Shown here: positions 1 to 10,300 of the stretch, piece after piece
Layout of the letters: every line of letters begins with the position of its first letter
How positions within the stretch are numbered: position 1 is the stretch's first letter
Assembly: GCF_017168235.1 (NCBI RefSeq)
Contig: NZ_JABFAO010000004.1
Location: 779,895-843,894 of the forward strand
DNA from: Rhodococcus sp. KRD197
Lineage (GTDB): Bacteria > Actinomycetota > Actinomycetes > Mycobacteriales > Mycobacteriaceae
Direction of reading: 5' to 3'
Length of the DNA stretch: 64,000 nucleotides
Made by a program: the position numbers and the translations under genes
The notes under the pieces: generated by a model
Seen by the model: the letters and a program-made list of their open reading frames with translations, nothing else
Database searches by the model: none
What the model was told of the DNA's origin: nothing

Positions 1-2310
1 AACTACGTCTCCGACGTGGACGTGGTGTTCGTAGCCGAGCCCGCCGACTCGGTCGCCAGCCGGATTGCCGGTGAGCTGATGCGAGTGGGCTCCTCGGCCT
101 TCTTCGAGGTCGATGCCGCGCTGCGACCGGAGGGTAAGAGGGGCGAACTCGTCCGTACCCTCGATTCACACATCGCCTACTACAAGCGGTGGGCGAAGAC
201 CTGGGAGTTCCAGGCCCTGCTCAAGGCACGTCCGATGACCGGAGACCTCGAACTCGGTCACGACTACGTCGCCGCGCTGAACCCGATGGTGTGGCTCGCC
301 TCCCAACGCGAGGATTTCGTTCCCGAGGTGCGAGCGATGCGTCGCCGCGTCGAGGAGATGGTTCCACCCGAACTACGGGAGCGGGAGATCAAGCTCGGAC
401 GCGGAAGTCTGCGCGACGTCGAGTTCGCCGTCCAGCTGCTGCAGCTCGTGCACGGCCGCACCGACGAAACTCTCCGTGTGTTGGGCACCGTCGATGCCCT
501 CGCCGCGCTCACCGAGGGTGGATACATCGGCCGCGACGACGCAGCCAACCTCACCGCCTCGTACGAGTTCTTGCGACTGCTCGAGCATCGTTTGCAGCTG
601 CAGCGGATGAAGCGAACGCACACCCTTCCGCCGGCGGACGACGAAGAAGCGCTGCGCTGGCTGGCGCGGGCCGCGCACATGCGTCCCGACGGCAACCGCG
701 ACGCACTGGGTGTGCTGAACGCCGAAATCAAACGCAACGCCCAGCGCATTCGCCGTCTGCACGCGAAGTTGTTCTATCGACCGTTGCTCGATTCGGTGGT
801 GCGCTTCGATTCCGACACCGTGCGGCTGACGCCGGATGCCGCCAAACGCCAGCTCGCCGCACTCGGCTTCGCAACGCCCGAGAATGCCCTCGGGCACCTT
901 CGGGCCCTGGTCGGCGGAGGTGCCCGGCGGGGGCAGATCCAGGCGGTACTGCTGCCGACCCTGCTCGAATGGCTCGCCGATACCCCCGACCCCGATGCCG
1001 GTCTGCTCAACTACCGCAGGTTGTCCGAGGCCGCAGTCGATCAGACCTGGTTCCTGCGCACACTCCGCGACGAAGGCGCCGTCGCGCAGCGGCTGATGAT
1101 CGTGCTCGGATCCTCGGCCTACGTGCCGGATCTGCTGATCAAAGCGCCTGAAGTGATTCGCTTGTTCGCCGACGGTCCGACGGGCCCGCGACTGCTCGAC
1201 GTCGAGCCGGAGGAGACGTACCGCGCAATCCTGTCCTCGTCCGGCCGCTACGAGGACCCGGCCAGGGCCATCAACGCGGCACGTTCGTTGCGCCGACACG
1301 AGTTGGCTCGGGTGGCATCGGCGGACATCCTGGGCATGCTCGAAGTGCCGCAGGTGTGCCGCGCGTTGTCCTCGGTGTGGGCTGCCGTCATCAATGCCGC
1401 GCTGGATGCTGCGATCAGGGCCAGTACCGCCGAGCGCGGGGAACCGGCTCCCGCAACCTTGGCGGTCATCGGAATGGGGCGTCTCGGCGGCGGCGAACTC
1501 GGCTACGGCAGCGACGCGGACGTGCTGTTCGTGTGCGAGCCGACCGGCGACGCCGACGACACTGTCGCCCTCAAATGGGCGAACGGAATCGCAGACAGGA
1601 TCCGCAAGATGCTCGGTGCGCCGAGTACCGATCCGCCGCTCGAAGTCGACACCGGACTGCGCCCGGAGGGGCGCAACGGGCCCGTGGTCCGCACGCTCGC
1701 CTCCTACGAGGCGTATTACGCGCAGTGGGCGCAAGCATGGGAGGTGCAGGCGCTCCTTCGTGCACACCAGGTGGCCGGAGACCAGGATCTCGGGATTCGC
1801 TTCCTGCTGATGGCCGACAAGGTGCGCTATCCGGAAGGCGGCGTCTCGCAGGACGCTGTTCGCGAGATACGTCGCATCAAGGCACGGATCGATTCGGAGC
1901 GATTGCCGAAGGGCGCGGACCCGGCCACCCACACGAAGCTGGGCCGCGGCGGACTCGCCGACATCGAATGGACGGTCCAGCTGATTCAGCTGCAACATGC
2001 GCACGAAGTGCCCTCGTTGCACAACACGTCGACACTGCAGACTCTCGATGCCATCGGTGCCGCCGAGTTGATGAGCGAAACCGATGTGGAGTTGCTGCGC
2101 GAAGCATGGATCCTGGCCACCAAGGCTCGCAACGCCCTCGTTCTCGTGCGAGGCAAGCCGACCGACCAGCTCCCTCGTCCGGGCCACGTGCTCTCGGCGG
2201 TGGCGAAGGTCGCGGGCTGGAGCAACGGCGACGCGGGGGAGTTCCTCGACAACTACCTGCGGGTGACGCGTCGTGCAAAGCAGGTGGTGGAGCGGACCTT
2301 CGGCGGGTAG
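1..2310 (+). CDS. glnE: Bifunctional glutamine synthetase adenylyltransferase/adenylyl-removing enzyme, 5'-truncated by window edge
   Basis: This enzyme adds AMP to, and removes it from, a tyrosine of glutamine synthetase in response to nitrogen status. The frame is open from base 1, so the true start lies upstream. About 770 codons are present, against roughly 1000 in full-length GlnE. The window opens at the first nucleotidyltransferase motif (SDVDVVFV), which removes AMP. The second motif ([11 protein letters not shown], about 500 residues in) belongs to the AMP-adding domain. Each is followed by a GlnD/PII-uridylyltransferase-like helical region ([12 protein letters not shown] and [12 protein letters not shown]). 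Its substrate gene glnA lies 4 kb downstream on the opposite strand. The identity is certain; only the N-terminus is missing. Confidence 0.97.
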   Translation, partial: NYVSDVDVVFVAEPADSVASRIAGELMRVGSSAFFEVDAALRPEGKRGELVRTLDSHIAYYKRWAKTWEFQALLKARPMTGDLELGHDYVAALNPMVWLASQREDFVPEVRAMRRRVEEMVPPELREREIKLGRGSLRDVEFAVQLLQLVHGRTDETLRVLGTVDALAALTEGGYIGRDDAANLTASYEFLRLLEHRLQLQRMKRTHTLPPADDEEALRWLARAAHMRPDGNRDALGVLNAEIKRNAQRIRRLHAKLFYRPLLDSVVRFDSDTVRLTPDAAKRQLAALGFATPENALGHLRALVGGGARRGQIQAVLLPTLLEWLADTPDPDAGLLNYRRLSEAAVDQTWFLRTLRDEGAVAQRLMIVLGSSAYVPDLLIKAPEVIRLFADGPTGPRLLDVEPEETYRAILSSSGRYEDPARAINAARSLRRHELARVASADILGMLEVPQVCRALSSVWAAVINAALDAAIRASTAERGEPAPATLAVIGMGRLGGGELGYGSDADVLFVCEPTGDADDTVALKWANGIADRIRKMLGAPSTDPPLEVDTGLRPEGRNGPVVRTLASYEAYYAQWAQAWEVQALLRAHQVAGDQDLGIRFLLMADKVRYPEGGVSQDAVREIRRIKARIDSERLPKGADPATHTKLGRGGLADIEWTVQLIQLQHAHEVPSLHNTSTLQTLDAIGAAELMSETDVELLREAWILATKARNALVLVRGKPTDQLPRPGHVLSAVAKVAGWSNGDAGEFLDNYLRVTRRAKQVVERTFGG

Positions 2311-2320
2311 GCGCTGCGCG

Positions 2321-2366
2321 CATGTGCGCGGAAATACATAGAGGGACACGTATTTCCGCGCACATG
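2321..2366. repeat. Long intergenic palindrome, copy 1 (CATGTG...CACATG)
   Basis: Perfect 17-base arms (2321-2337 and 2350-2366) flank a 12-base centre, between the convergent 3' ends of glnE and the proX-like gene. The outer CATGTG/CACATG, the GGAAATAC core and the following ATAG are shared with a second palindrome at 14685-14730. It could act as a bidirectional terminator, but there is no adjacent T tract, and the resemblance to the other copy suggests a dispersed repeat family. Confidence 0.8.
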
Positions 2367-2371
2367 GGGAC

Positions 2372-3349
2372 CTACCCCATGGTGACGAATCCCTCGGACA
2401 CCATCCAGTCCCGGGCCACTTCCGCCGGCTCGTTGCCCTCGACGTCGACCTGCCGGTTCAGTTCGGTCATGACCTCGTCGGTGAGCATTGCCGAGATCGG
2501 TGCCATCACCTCGGTCACCTGAGGGTGTGCGTCGGCGAAATCCTTTCGCATTATCAATGCCGGGTTGTACTTGGGGAAGAACGAGCGATCATCCTCGAGC
2601 AGTACCAGGTCGAGTGCGATGATGCGGCCATCGGTAGTGAACACCTCGCCGAACTTGCACGGATTGCCGTCGGCCGTCGCCTGGTAGATGATGCCCGTTT
2701 GCAGAATCTCACGTGGCACCGCATTGGGATCGAACTCGTACTTCGCGGCCAACCCCGGAAACCCGTCCTGTCGGACGTTGAACTCGGTTTCGACGCAGGT
2801 GGATGCTGCAGCCGGGTCGGTGCGCACCAACTCGGCGTAGTCCGAGAGCGTCCTCACTCCGGTTTGCTGCGCTGTCTCCTGACTCATCGCCAGCGCATAC
2901 GTGTTGTTCATCGGCGCCGGAACCGCCCACACCATGTCGTTGGCTGCCAGGTCGGCGTCGCGGACTGCCTCGTACTGCTGCTGCGAATCGGGAAGCGGGA
3001 TCTCGTTGCCCAGGTAGTTGATCCAACCGGTACCGGTGTACTCGTAGGTGAGATCGATCTGGCCGTCGAGTTGCGCGTCCCTGGTGCTGTTGGAGCCCTG
3101 AATGTTGGTCAGGTCGCGCACATCGGCGCCGGCGGCAACCATCGCGAACTCGATGATGTAGCCGAGGATGATCTGCTCGCTGAAGTCCTTGGAACCTACC
3201 GTCATCTTCACGTTCTCGAGTTCGGGTACCGGCTGGATGCTCCCTGGGCCCACCTCGAGCGGTACCGCACCACCGGACTCCAAACCGCATCCGGCGAGTA
3301 TCACCCCGGACAGTGCGAGCGCGAGCACGCCGCCACGGACGGATTTCAT
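2372..3349 (-). CDS. proX: Osmoprotectant (glycine betaine/choline/proline-type) ABC transporter substrate-binding lipoprotein
   Basis: A predicted 325-residue lipoprotein that captures a quaternary-ammonium-type osmolyte outside the membrane and hands it to the permeases. The N-terminus is a lipoprotein signal (basic MKSVR, hydrophobic stretch, LAGC lipobox at about residues 18-21). The rest is an OpuAC-type binding fold (VGSKDFSEQIILGYIIEFAM; LTNIQGSNSTRDAQLDG; LTYEYTGTGW). The ATG at 3349 was chosen because it overlaps the upstream permease stop by 4 bases (ATGA) and opens directly into the signal peptide. Last gene of the four-gene operon. The exact ligand cannot be read from sequence. 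Confidence 0.92.
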   Translation of the reverse strand: MKSVRGGVLALALSGVILAGCGLESGGAVPLEVGPGSIQPVPELENVKMTVGSKDFSEQIILGYIIEFAMVAAGADVRDLTNIQGSNSTRDAQLDGQIDLTYEYTGTGWINYLGNEIPLPDSQQQYEAVRDADLAANDMVWAVPAPMNNTYALAMSQETAQQTGVRTLSDYAELVRTDPAAASTCVETEFNVRQDGFPGLAAKYEFDPNAVPREILQTGIIYQATADGNPCKFGEVFTTDGRIIALDLVLLEDDRSFFPKYNPALIMRKDFADAHPQVTEVMAPISAMLTDEVMTELNRQVDVEGNEPAEVARDWMVSEGFVTMG

Positions 3350-4152
3350 CGCAGCCCCTTCGGTCCGAGATACTGTTCGGCCAGCGCGCCGAGCCAGTCG
3401 ACGAACAATGCCAGCGATACCGCGAGCACGGCCCCCACGACGAGGGTCACGTTGTCGCGGAGCTTGTATCCGGTGTCGATCAGAATTCCCAGTCCTCCTG
3501 CGCTGACGAGGAAGCACAGTGTCGCGGTGCCCACGGCGAGTACGAGCGATGTGCGGAGTCCGGCCAGGATGTACGGCACTGCCAACGGAAACTCGACCCG
3601 GCGTAGCAGCGTCGCGGCAGACATCCCCTGGCCCCGCCCTGCGTCGATCACTGTGCGGTCGACCTCCTGGTACCCGAGAATCGTGTTGCGCAGCACCGGA
3701 AGCAGTGAGTAGAACGCGATCGGCAGCACGCCGGTCCAGAACCCGGTCTGCTTGGTTGCCAGGTAGAACAGGACCAGCAGACCGATGGCAGGGGCAGCCG
3801 CACCGATGTTCGCGATACCGACGAAAATGGGAGCGAGCTTGGTGTAGCCGGGCCGAGTGAGCAGTGTGCCCAGCGGCACCGCGACGATGATGACAATGAC
3901 GACGACGGCGACCGTGAGGAGGATGTGCTGCCACGTCAGCGACGCGATGTTCGAGATGCTGATGCTGCCCTGCTGAGTGGCGGTCAAGTCGCGGTTGAAG
4001 GCCCAGAGGAGTACTGAGGCAACGAGGATCAGCACAATGGTCGGCTGCACCATCAGCCGGATCCGGGCGCCCCGCGCGAGGCTTGCGCGCTCTGCGGTGC
4101 CTTCGTCGGGAGGCACCTCCATCTCCGGTGCCCGGGCTTGGGATGCGGTCAC
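3346..4152 (-). CDS. Osmoprotectant ABC transporter permease (second permease of the operon)
   Basis: A 268-residue inner-membrane permease of the ProW/OpuCB family. After a hydrophilic N-terminal extension of about 30 residues come a first membrane segment, then a block of about five more that includes the family coupling region (LPVLRNTILGYQEVDRTVIDAGRGQGMS) contacting the ATPase. The GTG start at 4152 overlaps the ATPase stop by 4 bases, so translation is probably coupled. An alternative ATG lies 10 codons in. The paired permease is at 5374-6024, giving a heterodimeric channel, as in the mycobacterial proXVWZ operon. Confidence 0.92.
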   Translation of the reverse strand: MTASQARAPEMEVPPDEGTAERASLARGARIRLMVQPTIVLILVASVLLWAFNRDLTATQQGSISISNIASLTWQHILLTVAVVVIVIIVAVPLGTLLTRPGYTKLAPIFVGIANIGAAAPAIGLLVLFYLATKQTGFWTGVLPIAFYSLLPVLRNTILGYQEVDRTVIDAGRGQGMSAATLLRRVEFPLAVPYILAGLRTSLVLAVGTATLCFLVSAGGLGILIDTGYKLRDNVTLVVGAVLAVSLALFVDWLGALAEQYLGPKGLR

Positions 4153-5381
4153 GACGACGTCTCCCGCGCTGCATTCTCGGGCTCGATCGGGTCAGGCTCG
4201 TCGGCGTCGGCGTCGGCGTCGTCGTGATCGTGGGCGTGTGCCTCGCGCATGGTCTGCAAATGATCCACGAGAGTGTCGATGGAAATGAGGCCGACGTACT
4301 CCCCGTGTAGCCCGGTCACGACGGTCGACGCCGTGCTCTCGGCCAGCAGGGCTTCGAGTCCGTCCTGCAGTGTCGACTGAATCGAGACGAGCTCACCGAT
4401 CGGCATCCCGACCTCGCGCAGCGAGGACGCCGTCGCAAGGTGCGTGGGAGAGACCCATCTGAGGGGGCGCTTGCGATCGTCGAGAATGAGGCCCCACTGC
4501 CATTTGCGAGAGGTGATCTTCGCGCGGAAAGCATCGACGGGATCGCCCACCTCGGCCGTCGGGCATTGCAGCAGCCGAACATCGCGAATACGCGTGAGCG
4601 TGAGTTGTTTGAGCGAGGCATCGGCGCCGACGAAGCCGGCAACCATCTCGTTCGCCGGGTTCGCCAGAATGGCCTCCGGAGTGTCGTACTGCATGATCGC
4701 CGACTGGTCACCGAGTACCGCGATGCGATCGCCCAGCTTCACTGCCTCGTTGAAGTCGTGGGTGACGAACACGATGGTCTTGCCGAGTTCGGTCTGCAAC
4801 CGCATCAGTTCGTCCTGAAGCAGTCCGCGAGTGATCGGATCGACCGCGCCGAACGGTTCGTCCATCAGCAGGACAGGGGGGTCGGCTGCCAACGCCCGAG
4901 CCACCCCGACCCGCTGCTGCTGTCCGCCGGACAGCTGCCGGGGGTAGCGGTGGCGATAGGTATCCGGGTCGAGGCCGACGAGGTCGAGCATCTCGTCGGT
5001 GCGGGCAGCGATGCGCTTCTTGTCCCACCCGATCAGACCGGGAACGGTACCGACGTTCTTTGCGATGGTCAGATGGGGAAACAACCCGGCCTGCTGGATC
5101 GAGTAACCGATGCCGCGGCGCAGTTCGTCGGCGTTGATGGACAGTGCGTCCTTGCCGTCGATGGTGATGGTGCCCGACGTCGGTTCGATCAGACGGTTGA
5201 TCATCCGCATCGTGGTCGTCTTCCCACAACCCGATGGACCCACGAAGACCACGGTTTCGCCCGCAGGGACCGTCAGGGAGACGTTGTCGACTGCTGCGGC
5301 CTTCTGACCGGGGTACCGCTTGCTGACGGAATCGAGCACGATCTCGACGCCGGAGACATGCTGCCTGGTTGTTTCAGTCAC
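4149..5381 (-). CDS. proV: Osmoprotectant ABC transporter ATP-binding protein with C-terminal CBS domains
   Basis: A 410-residue ATPase that powers the importer. Visible motifs are Walker A (GPSGCGKTT, about residues 50-58), signature LSGGQQQRVGVARAL (about 150-165), Walker B (VLLMDEPFGAVD) and the H-loop (VTHD). Beyond about residue 260 lie two CBS-like units (DALSIN is upstream and not part of them; the CBS region ends with GLISIDTLVDHLQT), which in OpuA-type transporters gate activity by ionic strength. The C-terminus is an acidic Asp/Ala tail of about 20 residues. GTG start; it overlaps the neighbouring permease genes at both ends. Confidence 0.94.
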   Translation of the reverse strand: MTETTRQHVSGVEIVLDSVSKRYPGQKAAAVDNVSLTVPAGETVVFVGPSGCGKTTTMRMINRLIEPTSGTITIDGKDALSINADELRRGIGYSIQQAGLFPHLTIAKNVGTVPGLIGWDKKRIAARTDEMLDLVGLDPDTYRHRYPRQLSGGQQQRVGVARALAADPPVLLMDEPFGAVDPITRGLLQDELMRLQTELGKTIVFVTHDFNEAVKLGDRIAVLGDQSAIMQYDTPEAILANPANEMVAGFVGADASLKQLTLTRIRDVRLLQCPTAEVGDPVDAFRAKITSRKWQWGLILDDRKRPLRWVSPTHLATASSLREVGMPIGELVSIQSTLQDGLEALLAESTASTVVTGLHGEYVGLISIDTLVDHLQTMREAHAHDHDDADADADEPDPIEPENAARETSS

Positions 5382-6024
5382 GAATACCCCTCGAGGTTGT
5401 AAGACGCCCGACGAGGACGAGGAGGCCGTCGACGATCAGAGCGAGTATGACGATGAGGACGGTTCCTGCGAGTGCCTGCGGAACCGCATTGGGGCTGCCG
5501 ACGCGGCTCAGGCCCGAGAAAATCAGATTGCCCAGCCCGGGTCCCTTGGCGTAGGCGGCGATGGCGAGGATGCCGAAGATCATCTGCGTGCTCACCCGCA
5601 TGCCGGCCAGAATCGACGGCCAGGCCAGGGGCATCTCGATTCTCGCCAGAATTCTCATGCGGTTCAGACCGACGCCTCGCGCGGCGTCGGTCACTGCAGG
5701 ATCGACCGACGCCAACCCGATGATCGTGTTTCTGATGATCGGCAAGAGCGCGTAAAGGACAAGGGCGGTGATGGTCGGTGCGACACCGAGACCGAGGATC
5801 GGAATCAACAGACCCAGCAGGGCGAACGACGGAATCGTGAGGATGGTGCTGGCGAGTGCGGTGGCGATCGCTGATCCGGCGGGGGAGCGGTAGACGGCAA
5901 TCCCCACCAGGATCGCGATGATCGTCGCGAGGATGACAGATTGCAGCACAGCGGAGACGTGCAGGTACGAGTCGGTGAGCAGTTGTTGTCGTCGACCGGA
6001 GATGAAGTTCCAGAGCGCATCCAT
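5374..6024 (-). CDS. Osmoprotectant ABC transporter permease (first gene of the operon)
   Basis: A 216-residue integral membrane protein of the ProW/OpuC permease family, with about six hydrophobic segments and the coupling motif LPIIRNTIIGLASVDPAVTDAARGVGLNRM. Two starts are possible: GTG at 6039 and ATG at 6024. The ATG has a purine-rich GAGGGTGGG about 10 bases upstream and gives the usual family N-terminus (MDALWNF), so it is preferred. It overlaps the ATPase gene by 8 bases. As the first cistron its promoter should lie within 6025-6160; no confident operator was seen there. Confidence 0.9.
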   Translation of the reverse strand: MDALWNFISGRRQQLLTDSYLHVSAVLQSVILATIIAILVGIAVYRSPAGSAIATALASTILTIPSFALLGLLIPILGLGVAPTITALVLYALLPIIRNTIIGLASVDPAVTDAARGVGLNRMRILARIEMPLAWPSILAGMRVSTQMIFGILAIAAYAKGPGLGNLIFSGLSRVGSPNAVPQALAGTVLIVILALIVDGLLVLVGRLTTSRGIRD

Positions 6025-6162
6025 CGAATGAAATCCCACCCTCGAGTCGAGTTCACCACCGCCTGTTTCGCGGATACGTGCAGTACGTCTGTTCGAGAGT
6101 TGCGCAATGCAGGTGGAAGTAAACCTTGATTCGAGTACTCGTTACCTTCTGTACACACAAAA

Positions 6163-6190
6163 CCGCCCCGCCGAAGATCGGCGGGGCGGT
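6163..6190 (-). terminator. Intrinsic terminator of glnA
   Basis: Perfect 10-base GC-rich arms (6163-6172 and 6181-6190) with an 8-base loop. On the minus strand the stem is followed by TTTTGTGTG. It lies 21 bases past the glnA stop codon and before the ABC operon. Confidence 0.85.
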
Positions 6191-6210
6191 GAGGTGAGCT
6201 AGGTGCTAGA

Positions 6211-7647
6211 TCACACGTCGTAGTAGAGCTGGAACTCGTACGGGTGCGGACGGAGGTTGACGGGAGCGATTTCCTGCTCACGCTTGAGCGAGATCCACGT
6301 CTCGATCAGGTCGGTGGTGAAGACGCCACCCTCGGTGAGGTACTCGTGGTCGGCTTCGAGGCGGTCGATGACCGTGTCGAGCGACGTAGGAGCCTGTGGG
6401 ATGTTCTTGGCCTCCTCCGGCGGAAGCTCGTAGAGGTCCTTGTCCACCGGTGCCTGCGGCTCGATCTTGTTCTTGATGCCGTCCAGGCCGGCCATCATCT
6501 GCGCAGCGAAGTTCAGGTACGGGTTGCCCGAGCTGTCCGGCGCGCGGAATTCGAGGCGCTTGGCCTTCGGGTTGTTGCCGGTGATCGGGATACGCACAGC
6601 TGCGGAGCGGTTGCGCTGGCTGTAGACCAAGTTGATGGGGGCCTCGTAGCCCGGCACCAGACGGTGGTACGAGTTGATGGTCGGGTTGGTGAACGCCAGC
6701 AGAGACGGCGCGTGGTGCAGGATGCCGCCGATGTAGTGACGAGCCAGGTCCGACAGTCCGGCGTAGCCGGCTTCGTCGTGGAAGAGGGGCTTGCCGTCCT
6801 TCCACAGGGACTGGTGGACGTGCATGCCCGAGCCGTTGTCACCGAAAAGCGGCTTCGGCATGAAGGTGGCGGACTTGCCGTTCTTCCATGCAGTGTTCTT
6901 CACGATGTACTTGAACAGCTGCAGGTCGTCAGCAGCTGCGAGCAGCGTGTTGAACTTGTAGTTGATTTCCTGCTGTCCGCCGGTGCCGACCTCATGGTGG
7001 CCACGCTCGAGCTCGAAGCCTGCGTTCTGAAGGTTGGTGGAGATCTCGTCGCGCAAGTCCACGTAGTGGTCGTACGGTGCGACGGGGAAGTAGCCGCCCT
7101 TGGGACGGACCTTGTAGCCGAGGTTGGGGCTACCGTCTGCGTTGGTCTCGACGCCGGTGTTCCAGGAACCCGAGATGGAGTCGAGTTCGTAGAATGCGCC
7201 GTTGATGCCGGAGTCGTAGCGAACCGAGTCGAAGATGTAGAACTCGGCCTCGGCGCCGAAGAAGGCGGTGTCCGCGATGCCGGTGGAGACCAAGTACTCC
7301 TCGGCCTTACGTGCCACGTTGCGGGGGTCACGGCTGTACGACTCGCGAGTGAACGGGTCGTGAACGAAGAAGTTGACGTTGAGTGTCTTCGCTGCGCGGA
7401 ACGGATCGACCTGGGCCGTGGTCACGTCCGGAAGAAGCATCATGTCCGACTCGTGAATCGACTGGAAACCGCGGACGGAAGAACCGTCGAACGCGAGACC
7501 GTCTTCGAAGACATCCTGCGTGAACGCAGACGCCGGGATCGAGAAGTGCTGCTGAATGCCGGGGAGATCCGTGAATCGGATATCCACATACTCGATGTTC
7601 TCGTCGGCGATGAACTTGATGACCTCTTCGGCCGTGGTGAAAGCCAC
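6211..7647 (-). CDS. glnA: Type I glutamine synthetase
   Basis: Forms glutamine from glutamate, ammonia and ATP; a dodecameric cytoplasmic enzyme. The 478-residue length fits GSI-beta enzymes. Visible features are the Asp-containing latch near the N-terminus (FDGSSVRGF), the ATP-binding [16 protein letters not shown], and the adenylylation loop with Tyr406 ([10 protein letters not shown]), the residue GlnE modifies. The GTG start at 7647 has an excellent AAAGGAG 8 bases upstream. Orthologous in position to M. tuberculosis glnA1. The 220-bp gap upstream to the divergent RDD gene must hold its promoter. Confidence 0.98.
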   Translation of the reverse strand: MAFTTAEEVIKFIADENIEYVDIRFTDLPGIQQHFSIPASAFTQDVFEDGLAFDGSSVRGFQSIHESDMMLLPDVTTAQVDPFRAAKTLNVNFFVHDPFTRESYSRDPRNVARKAEEYLVSTGIADTAFFGAEAEFYIFDSVRYDSGINGAFYELDSISGSWNTGVETNADGSPNLGYKVRPKGGYFPVAPYDHYVDLRDEISTNLQNAGFELERGHHEVGTGGQQEINYKFNTLLAAADDLQLFKYIVKNTAWKNGKSATFMPKPLFGDNGSGMHVHQSLWKDGKPLFHDEAGYAGLSDLARHYIGGILHHAPSLLAFTNPTINSYHRLVPGYEAPINLVYSQRNRSAAVRIPITGNNPKAKRLEFRAPDSSGNPYLNFAAQMMAGLDGIKNKIEPQAPVDKDLYELPPEEAKNIPQAPTSLDTVIDRLEADHEYLTEGGVFTTDLIETWISLKREQEIAPVNLRPHPYEFQLYYDV

Positions 7648-7870
7648 GCTGTTACTCCTTTGTTGAGTCCGTCGACCAGCACGTTATGGACTTGGTGTTG
7701 CCCGCCAGTCAAGGTTGTGTTTCGCCCGTGTTACGCGTCGCGCCTCTGGCAGACCTTGCCGGAGCGACGAGTTGTTCTGCGTCGTGCAGCACACAGATCG
7801 TCGTGCTCCACCGCACACACTACGGTGACGGCCGCTCGCCGCCGTTCCTCCGACGCCTATCCTGGTACCC

Positions 7871-8341
7871 ATGGCACGAATGACAGGCTCCTGGTTGTCC
7901 GGACCCAACGCCGCCCATGAAGACGACGGCACCGAGCAGAACTACCCGGGAGAACTGCTCGGACTGCCGTCCACCGGCCCGGGGGCTCTCGTCGGGCTCG
8001 GCCGCCGCACCGGTGCGCTGCTGATCGACTGGCTGATGGCCATGGGGATCTCCGCGCTCATCGTCAACACCTTCACGATTCCGCAGTCGATGTCCACCAT
8101 CACGTTGCTGGTGTGGTTCGTAGCCGGCGTCGCCGCGGTGAGCGTTTTCTCGTTCACACCCGGTCAATTCATCATGGGTATTCAGGTTGCTCGGGTGGAC
8201 GTGTCGGCACGCGTCGGGTTCCTTCGCGCATTGGTCCGCACGTTCTTTCTTCTCTTCGTCTTCCCGGCCGTGATTTCCGATCACGACGGACGCGGCATGC
8301 ACGATCGCGCGACAGGAACTGCCATGGTGCGTATGCGCTAG
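7871..8341 (+). CDS. RDD-family membrane protein
   Basis: A 156-residue protein with an RDD domain: the Arg-containing first helix region (GLGRRTGALLIDWLMAMGIS), a second hydrophobic segment (ITLLVWFVAGVAAVSVF) and the closing conserved Asp region (DHDGRGMHDRATGTAM). About three membrane segments are predicted. It sits divergently from glnA as in M. tuberculosis (Rv2219A). The function of RDD proteins here is unknown. Its stop codon lies inside a 28-base palindrome. Confidence 0.85.
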   Translation: MARMTGSWLSGPNAAHEDDGTEQNYPGELLGLPSTGPGALVGLGRRTGALLIDWLMAMGISALIVNTFTIPQSMSTITLLVWFVAGVAAVSVFSFTPGQFIMGIQVARVDVSARVGFLRALVRTFFLLFVFPAVISDHDGRGMHDRATGTAMVRMR

Positions 8342-8353
8342 CGCATACGCACC
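8326..8353. terminator. 28-base perfect palindrome spanning the RDD-gene stop codon
   Basis: GGTGCGTATGCGCT followed at once by its exact reverse complement, with no loop. It is centred on the TAG stop of the RDD gene and lies 9 bases from the convergent DUF4191 gene. A shared terminator is the simplest reading, although neither side has a T tract. Confidence 0.6.
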
Positions 8354-8361
8354 CAGCGAGA

Positions 8362-9117
8362 TCAGCGCCTCTTGATAGTGCGCTGAACGCCTTTCATCTT
8401 CGCGCCTCCGGGGATCGGGCCCTTCGGCATGGCCGGGCCGCCCTTGGTGCCCAGCGCCGACAGGCGCGACTCGATGGTGTCCATGCGCTTGGTATCGATG
8501 TTCTTGGGCAGCTTGGTCAGATACTTCTGCAGGCCGGACAAGGGAATCTGGTTCTCACCGTTCCCGATCATGACGTCGTAGATCGGCGTGTCGCCGACCA
8601 GTCGGGCGGTCTTCTTCTTCTCCTGCGCCAGAAGTGCTTTCACGCGTTGCGGAGCGCCCTCGGCGACGAGGATGACGCCAGGTTTGCCGATGACGCGGTG
8701 TACTGCGTCGAGCTGCGTGGTTCCGGCGATCGCGTTGGTCACCCGCCATGAACCGCGGAGGTTGTCCAACGCCCACGCCGCAGCGCCGGCTTGGCCGTCC
8801 GCCTTGCGGTAGACGGACTTCTGTACACGCCGACCGAAGATGATGAACGCCACGAGCACACCGAGCACCAGACCGAACGGCAGCACGAACCATTCGATGC
8901 CCAGGATCATGCCGATCAGGAAGGACAGCAGCGCGATGCCGACGATCGAGCCGATCATCAGCGGCAGCAGCAACTTGTCGTCTTTGCGCTGCATCTGGAA
9001 CGCCTGCCACAGCTGACTGCGCCGTTCCTTCGATGCCTTCTTGCGAGCTACCTTCGCGGCCGCTTTTGCTTCTTTGCTGGGCTTGCCTGCCTTGCCAGCT
9101 TTACTGCCGTTCGCCAT
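8362..9117 (-). CDS. DUF4191 membrane protein
   Basis: A 251-residue conserved actinobacterial protein of unknown function. It has a very basic Lys/Ala-rich N-terminus (about residues 1-45), then two adjacent membrane segments (LLLPLMIGSIVGIALLSFLI and WFVLPFGLVLGVLVAFIIF, about 48-95). A cytoplasmic domain of about 150 residues follows, ending in Lys/Arg. Its position beside lipA and the RDD gene matches M. tuberculosis Rv2219. ATG start at 9117. Confidence 0.85.
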   Translation of the reverse strand: MANGSKAGKAGKPSKEAKAAAKVARKKASKERRSQLWQAFQMQRKDDKLLLPLMIGSIVGIALLSFLIGMILGIEWFVLPFGLVLGVLVAFIIFGRRVQKSVYRKADGQAGAAAWALDNLRGSWRVTNAIAGTTQLDAVHRVIGKPGVILVAEGAPQRVKALLAQEKKKTARLVGDTPIYDVMIGNGENQIPLSGLQKYLTKLPKNIDTKRMDTIESRLSALGTKGGPAMPKGPIPGGAKMKGVQRTIKRR

Positions 9118-9186
9118 ACCTCACAGGATACGTCCCGTGGCCACGCTCCTCGGCACCGCGCCTGTTCGCCCTGCGGCGAACCTCGG

Positions 9187-10290
9187 TCAGCGTGCGGCCA
9201 GACGGGCCATCAGTGAACTGGCCTCCTGCGATGCTTCGCCACCGTCGACCAGGTGGCTCATGCTCTCGGGGAGTTCACGGCCGTGATGCTGCATGGCCTG
9301 TGCGTAGAGGCGACCCGCCCGGTAGGACGAGCGGACCAGCGGGCCGGCCAAGACGCCCGCGAAACCGACCTCGGTGGCGTAGTCGGAGTGCTCGACGAAC
9401 TCCTCGGGCTTGACCCACCGCTCGACTGGGTGGTGTCGCGGCGACGGACGCAGGTACTGCGTGATGGTCAGGATGTCGCATCCTGCCTCGTGCAGGTCGC
9501 GGATCGCTTCCTGAACTTCCTCGGGAGTCTCGCCCATGCCGAGGATCAGGTTGGATTTGGTGACGAGGCCGTCCTCGCGCGCAGCGGTGATGACATCCAT
9601 CGATCGCTGGTATCGGAACGCCGGTCGTATCCGCTTGAATATCCGCGGAACCGTCTCGACGTTGTGTGCGAGCACCTCCGGCCGAGAAGAGAACACCTCG
9701 GCCAGTTGGTCCGGCTTCGCATTGAAATCCGGGATCAACAACTCGACGCCGGTATTCGGGTTCAGCTTCTTGATGTATCGCACGGTTTCCGCGTACAGCC
9801 AGGCGCCGCCGTCGTCCAGGTCATCGCGGGCGACCCCGGTGATGGTCGAGTAGCGCAGGCCCATCGCCTGAACGCTCTCGGCGACCCGCCGCGGCTCGTC
9901 GCGATCGAGTGCGTCGGGCTTGCCCGTGTCGATCTGGCAGAAATCACATCGGCGGGTGCATTGCTCGCCACCGATGAGGAAGGTCGCTTCGCGGTCTTCC
10001 CAGCATTCGTAGATGTTGGGGCAACCGGCTTCCTCGCAGACCGTGTGCAGGCCTTCTCGTTTGACCAAGCTCTTGAGCTCGGTGTATTCCGGACCCATCT
10101 TGGCTTTGGTCTTGATCCAGTTGGGCTTGCGTTCGATCGGGGTTTCCGCATTGCGAATTTCGAGCCGAAGCAACTTCCGTCCGGGCGGTGCGAGCGCGGG
10201 GTCGGAGGAATGGCTGGCGGCGTGCGCAGCGTCGGGGGATGACCCGGTTGCAGGCGCGGCGTCGGGGGATGTTCGAGGTGCCACAGTCAC
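9187..10290 (-). CDS. lipA: Lipoyl synthase
   Basis: A radical-SAM enzyme that inserts two sulfurs into protein-bound octanoyl groups. It has the auxiliary cluster cysteines C85, C90 and C96 ([12 protein letters not shown]) and the radical-SAM motif C111-x3-C115-x2-C118 (CTRRCDFC), with the sacrificial-cluster RSSYRAG serine near the C-terminus. The 367-residue protein has an Ala/Ser/Pro-rich N-terminal extension of about 35 residues, partly built from a repeated CGTCGGGGGATG DNA element, so the annotated GTG at 10290 may be too far upstream. It follows lipB by 10 bases, so the two are an operon serving the lipoyl domains of the nearby dlaT/sucB product. Confidence 0.96.
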   Translation of the reverse strand: MTVAPRTSPDAAPATGSSPDAAHAASHSSDPALAPPGRKLLRLEIRNAETPIERKPNWIKTKAKMGPEYTELKSLVKREGLHTVCEEAGCPNIYECWEDREATFLIGGEQCTRRCDFCQIDTGKPDALDRDEPRRVAESVQAMGLRYSTITGVARDDLDDGGAWLYAETVRYIKKLNPNTGVELLIPDFNAKPDQLAEVFSSRPEVLAHNVETVPRIFKRIRPAFRYQRSMDVITAAREDGLVTKSNLILGMGETPEEVQEAIRDLHEAGCDILTITQYLRPSPRHHPVERWVKPEEFVEHSDYATEVGFAGVLAGPLVRSSYRAGRLYAQAMQHHGRELPESMSHLVDGGEASQEASSLMARLAAR

Positions 10291-10300
10291 CTCGTCGATG

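Noticed and set aside
373-2349. 658-codon open frame antisense to glnE
   Set aside because: Same cause; glnE on the plus strand has unmistakable motifs.
6244-7920. 558-codon open frame antisense to glnA
   Set aside because: A shadow of the high-GC codon pattern of glnA; no recognisable domain, and glnA itself is certain.
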